7,662 nt of DNA from Gemmatimonadota bacterium (GTDB lineage Bacteria; Gemmatimonadota; Gemmatimonadetes; Longimicrobiales; Longimicrobiaceae): positions 1 to 7,662 of the forward strand of contig JAHWJJ010000212.1 in the NCBI GenBank assembly GCA_019348475.1, written 5' to 3'. Positions within the stretch are counted from its first letter, which is position 1. Each line of letters opens with the position of its first letter. The position numbers and the translations under genes are program-made. Under the pieces are notes generated by a model. The model made no database searches and had not been told where the DNA came from. It worked only from the letters and a program-made list of their open reading frames with translations. Positions 5,040 through 7,662 of this stretch are shown one piece after another.

Positions 5040-5116
5040 GGGCACAACCCGATGAGGGCACGACCCGATGAGGGCACGACCCGATGACGGGATAACCGGA
5101 TGACGGGACCCGATGA
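5040..5116. repeat. 16-bp tandem array, GGGCACGACCCGATGA type
   Basis: Three near-identical 16-bp units lie at 5040-5055, 5056-5071 and 5072-5087; the first differs by one base. A diverged fourth unit is at 5088-5103 and a shortened fifth at 5104-5116. The array sits between the aminotransferase stop and repeat copy 3. There are no spacers, so it is not a CRISPR. I see no gene in it. Confidence 0.9.
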
Positions 5117-5164
5117 CCGGACGCCCCGCTGCGGGACGACGATGCGGCGCCCGCGCGACGGCGC

Positions 5165-6340
5165 CTACACCGCGCTCGTCTCCAGCAGCCGCGCCATCCG
5201 CTCGGCCGCCATCCGCAGGCGGTCTTCGGAGCAGGTAAGGGCGATGCGGACGAAGCCCTCGCCCCCCTCGCCCAGCGACTTGCCGGGAAGCAGCGCCACC
5301 CCCTGCTCCAGCAGCAGCCGCCGCGCCCACGGCTCGCTGGCCGTGCCTTCGGGGAGCGGAATCCACAGGTACATGGTCCCGCACGGGCTGGGGACGTCGA
5401 AGCCGGCCTCGCGCAGCGCCTGGACGGCCGCGTCGCGGCGCGCCTGGAAGATGGCCACGTTCCCCGGCACCCACGCCGCGTGCGACCGCAGTGCAGCCAC
5501 CCCCGCGTGCTGGATGGTGAACGGAAGCCCCGTGTCCGCGAACGTCTTTACCCGCGTGAGCGCCGCCACCAGTTCCGCGTTCCCCGCCGCCCAGCCGATG
5601 CGCCACCCCGTCATGTTGTACGTCTTGGACAGCGAGTGGAACTCGATGGCCACCTCCCGCGCGCCGGGAATCTCCAGGATGCTGGGCGGGCGGTACCCGT
5701 CGAACGCGATCTCCGAGTACGCGTTGTCGTACGCCAGGATCACGTCGTTCCGCCGGCACCACTCCACGCAATCCCGCAGGTACTCACGGGGGGCGATGGC
5801 GGCGGTGGGGTTGTTGGGGTAGTTCAGGTACAGGATCCTGGCGCGCCTGGCCACCTCCGCGGGGATCGAATCCAGCGGCACCAGGAAGTCGTTCTCCGGC
5901 CGCAGCGGGACGATGTACGGCTCGCCGCCGGCCAGCACCGTGCCCCCCACGTACGCCTGGTAGCCGGGGTCGGGAACGATGGTCGCGTCCCCCGGCTCCA
6001 GGAACGCGAACGGCAGGTGAAAGATCCCCTCCTTGGACCCGATCAGCGGCGCGACCTCCTTCATGGGATCCACGGCCACGCCGAAGCGCGCGCCCATCCA
6101 CCGGGCGATCTCCTCGCGGAACTCCACCAGGCCCATCTGGAAGGCGTAGCGCGAGTTGCCGGGGTCCAGCGCCGCCGCGCGCAGCGCGTCTACCGCGGCC
6201 GGGGGCGGCGGCAGATCGGCGTCGCCGGTGCCCAGGTCGATCACGTCCACCCCGCGCGCCTTCAGGTCGCGCTTGATGGCGGGGACGTCGGTGAGCGGAT
6301 ACGGCGGAAGCGTCCTGAAGCGGCGGGCCAGCTGCGGCAT
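5165..6340 (-). CDS. Class I/II PLP-dependent aminotransferase, LL-diaminopimelate aminotransferase (DapL)-like
   Basis: A 391-residue fold-type I aminotransferase, full length for the family. The PLP lysine is Lys239 in SLSKTYNMTGWRIGW. Other cofactor contacts are Asn177 in NYPNNPT, Asp205 and Tyr208 in AYDNAYSE, Ser236 and Ser238, and Arg247. Arg365 in FVRIAL is the carboxylate-binding arginine. Motifs such as PLIGSKEGIFHLP (98-110), VPDPGYQAY (122-130) and LAGGEPY (136-142) closely resemble DapL-type enzymes. Those move an amino group from glutamate to tetrahydrodipicolinate in lysine and peptidoglycan-precursor synthesis. An aspartate or other amino-acid transaminase cannot be excluded, so no symbol is given. 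The start at 6338-6340 is 17 bp after the lspA stop; its ribosome binding site is weak, suggesting translation depends on lspA read-through. It is the last gene of the FAH-lspA-aminotransferase unit. Confidence 0.92.
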   Translation of the reverse strand: MPQLARRFRTLPPYPLTDVPAIKRDLKARGVDVIDLGTGDADLPPPPAAVDALRAAALDPGNSRYAFQMGLVEFREEIARWMGARFGVAVDPMKEVAPLIGSKEGIFHLPFAFLEPGDATIVPDPGYQAYVGGTVLAGGEPYIVPLRPENDFLVPLDSIPAEVARRARILYLNYPNNPTAAIAPREYLRDCVEWCRRNDVILAYDNAYSEIAFDGYRPPSILEIPGAREVAIEFHSLSKTYNMTGWRIGWAAGNAELVAALTRVKTFADTGLPFTIQHAGVAALRSHAAWVPGNVAIFQARRDAAVQALREAGFDVPSPCGTMYLWIPLPEGTASEPWARRLLLEQGVALLPGKSLGEGGEGFVRIALTCSEDRLRMAAERMARLLETSAV

Positions 6341-6357
6341 GGTCTGCGTCGGTGCGG

Positions 6358-6855
6358 TCAGGCGTGAGTGGGGGCGCTCTCGTCCCGGCCGCGCGCGTCC
6401 AGCAGCATCCGCGCGACCAGCAGCACCCCGCCAATGGAGATGGCGATGTCCGCCACGTTGAAGATGTAGGGAAAGAAGTGGACGTAGATGAAGTCCGTCA
6501 CGCCCCCGTCCAGCACCCGGTCGCCCAGGTTGCCCAGGGCCCCACCCAGCACCAGCGCGCCGGCCGCGTGGATCCACCGGTCGCGCGACTGCCGGATGAT
6601 GCTGATGGTGGCGCCGATCCCCACCAGGGTCAGGACGATCAGCAGCGGCAGCCGCCACGGGCTGTCCGCCTGGCTGAACCACCCCCACGAGATGCCTTCG
6701 TTGAAGCTGTGCTGGAACGACAGCCATCCGTGGACGATGGTGTGGCGCTCCACTTCCAGGGCGATGCGCTGCTGCACGAGCGCCTTGGTGAACCAGTCCG
6801 CCGCCACGATCAGGGCGATGGCCACGGCCATCCAGCGGCTGCGAGAAAGCGTCAT
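6358..6855 (-). CDS. lspA: Lipoprotein signal peptidase (signal peptidase II)
   Basis: A 165-residue inner-membrane aspartyl protease that cuts the signal peptide from prolipoproteins after diacylglyceryl modification. Four hydrophobic segments fit LspA topology: about 8-27, 69-88, 96-112 and 130-150. Conserved sites are visible: Asp20 and Lys24 in ADWFTK, NEGISWG (52-58), GNLGDR (108-113), the catalytic Asp121 in VTDFI, and the second catalytic Asp136 in FNVADIAI with Asn133. Length is typical. The ATG at 6853-6855 overlaps the TGA of the upstream FAH-family gene as ATGA, so translation is likely coupled. The Shine-Dalgarno sequence is modest (GCAGG). The pairing with an FAH hydrolase and a DapL-like aminotransferase is not the common ileS-lspA arrangement. 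Confidence 0.96.
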   Translation of the reverse strand: MTLSRSRWMAVAIALIVAADWFTKALVQQRIALEVERHTIVHGWLSFQHSFNEGISWGWFSQADSPWRLPLLIVLTLVGIGATISIIRQSRDRWIHAAGALVLGGALGNLGDRVLDGGVTDFIYVHFFPYIFNVADIAISIGGVLLVARMLLDARGRDESAPTHA

Positions 6856-7469
6856 GGGGCCTGCACCGGGTTCGTAAGGGTTCCAACGCCGGGGATCTCC
6901 ACCTCCACCACGTCCCCCGGCTGCAGCGGGCCGACGCCGGCCGGGGTGCCGGTGGCGATCACGTCGCCCGGCTCCAGCGTCATCACCCCGGAAATGTACT
7001 CGATCAGCATGGGGATGTCGAAAGCCATCTCCGACACGCGCCCGTGCTGCCGCACCTGTCCGTTCACGCGGCAGATCACCTCCAGCGCGCCGCGGTCCGC
7101 GACCTGGGCCAGCGGCAGCGTCGCGCCGATCGGGCAGAAGGTGTCGAAGCCCTTGGCGCGCGTCCACTGGCCGTCCGTCTTCTGCAGGTCGCGTGCGGTC
7201 ACGTCGTTCAGCGGCGCGATGCCGGCCACGTGGTCCCACGCGTCCGCCGCCTTCACCCCGCGCGCCGTGCGGCCGATCACCACGGCGATCTCCCCCTCGT
7301 GCTCCACCCGGTCCGAAGCCGCCGGCAGCACGATCGCCTCGCCCTCGCGGACGATGGAGGAAGGGGGCTTCAGGAAGAGGAGCGGCCGCTCGGGGACCTG
7401 GTTGCCCAGCTCGCGGGCGTGCTCCAGATAGTTGCGGCCCACGCAGACGATCTTGGTCGGACGGTTCAC
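6852..7469 (-). CDS. Short fumarylacetoacetate hydrolase (FAH) family protein
   Basis: A 205-residue protein of the short FAHD1-like branch, counting from the GTG at 7467-7469. The N-terminus has the family opening [17 protein letters not shown] (7-23), then LFLKPPSS. Metal ligands are Glu58 and Glu60 in [12 protein letters not shown] and Asp89 in NDVTARDLQ. The [10 protein letters not shown] loop (106-115) and the C-terminal ATGTPAGVG (172-180) complete the signature. Family members cleave or decarboxylate beta-keto acids such as acylpyruvates and oxaloacetate, or isomerise catechol-pathway products; the exact substrate cannot be read here. It is probably cytoplasmic. The frame reaches a TTG at 7568, but residues before the GTG are not family-like, and the GTG gives the usual length. 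No good Shine-Dalgarno precedes it, so the start is less certain than the identity. It heads the operon and overlaps lspA by 4 bp. Confidence 0.93.
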   Translation of the reverse strand: MNRPTKIVCVGRNYLEHARELGNQVPERPLLFLKPPSSIVREGEAIVLPAASDRVEHEGEIAVVIGRTARGVKAADAWDHVAGIAPLNDVTARDLQKTDGQWTRAKGFDTFCPIGATLPLAQVADRGALEVICRVNGQVRQHGRVSEMAFDIPMLIEYISGVMTLEPGDVIATGTPAGVGPLQPGDVVEVEIPGVGTLTNPVQAP

Positions 7470-7662
7470 GGACGGCGGATGCGGGGTCGAGGTGTGGACG
7501 GATGAGGGGATGAAGCTAACCCCGGCCGGCGCTTTGATCCAGCCGTGAAAGGTGGATGTCGGCTCCAACGCTGATGCAGAGCCTCCCCTGGAGCGATGGA
7601 ATCGCCGCTGGCAGGTCGCGAAGTCCGACTGCGCGAGCCTTCGCCGACAACACGGCGCCGCA
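7470..7662. promoter_or_regulatory. Upstream region of the FAH-lspA-aminotransferase operon, with two hairpins
   Basis: No gene is supported in these 193 bp. Two inverted repeats are visible: GCGAT-GGA-ATCGC (7593-7605) and GCGAAG (7618-7623) with CTTCGC (7639-7644) around a 15-nt loop. They may belong to another dispersed repeat or end an upstream gene beyond the window. The operon promoter should lie here, but I find no -35/-10 pair good enough to name. Confidence 0.4.

Noticed and set aside
4828..5061. Minus-strand 77-codon open frame between the TonB-like and aminotransferase genes
   Set aside because: It consists mainly of the 83-bp repeat and 16-bp array read as protein. A similar peptide arises from the repeat copy at 2458, so it reflects the repeat, not a gene.
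5040..5116. Possible CRISPR array
   Set aside because: Units are 16 bp, directly adjacent and without spacers, and no cas gene is present. The same applies to the octamer array.
7470..7568. TTG start extending the FAH-family protein by 33 residues
   Set aside because: The added residues are Pro/Ser/Thr-rich and unlike the family, whose conserved N-terminus begins just after the GTG at 7469.

Overview
This is a GC-rich bacterial chromosomal window in which all eight convincing genes lie on the minus strand, so transcription runs from right to left. The gene set is ordinary housekeeping and envelope biology. The dispersed palindromic repeats, the GC content and the proteins resemble what I remember of Gemmatimonadota (Longimicrobium-like) genomes. 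That taxonomic guess is inference only; nothing in the window is diagnostic.

In transcription order, a compact three-gene operon occupies 7469-5165. It holds a short fumarylacetoacetate-hydrolase-family enzyme, lipoprotein signal peptidase lspA (joined to it by an ATGA stop/start overlap), and, 17 bp on, a DapL-like PLP aminotransferase. A 404-bp gap follows, with a dispersed palindromic repeat and a 16-bp tandem array. Next is a membrane-anchored protein with a TonB-like N-terminus but no TonB C-terminal domain (4760-3759). A 173-bp gap with 7-bp and 14-bp repeats and a long inverted repeat separates it from a BON-domain membrane protein (3585-2674), which ends at a strong 13-bp-stem hairpin.

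A 429-bp gap (2245-2673) then carries that hairpin, a second dispersed repeat copy and about 15 copies of a G-rich octamer lying just upstream of a possible upp promoter. upp (uracil phosphoribosyltransferase, GTG start with a strong ribosome binding site) is followed after 4 bp by an HD-domain phosphohydrolase of the HDDC2/YfbR type, a plausible nucleotide-salvage pair. After a 143-bp gap with a hairpin comes a YdeI/OmpD-associated protein (849-250). Hairpins and a third repeat copy, in the opposite orientation, fill the left edge.

I see no defence system, phage, transposase, CRISPR array or RNA gene. The most interesting material is intergenic: an 83-bp dispersed repeat with a compensatory base-pair change between copies, a second hairpin family that shares a 20-bp module with it, a different short tandem array in each of three gaps (one of them G-quadruplex-compatible), and the unusual TonB-like protein.
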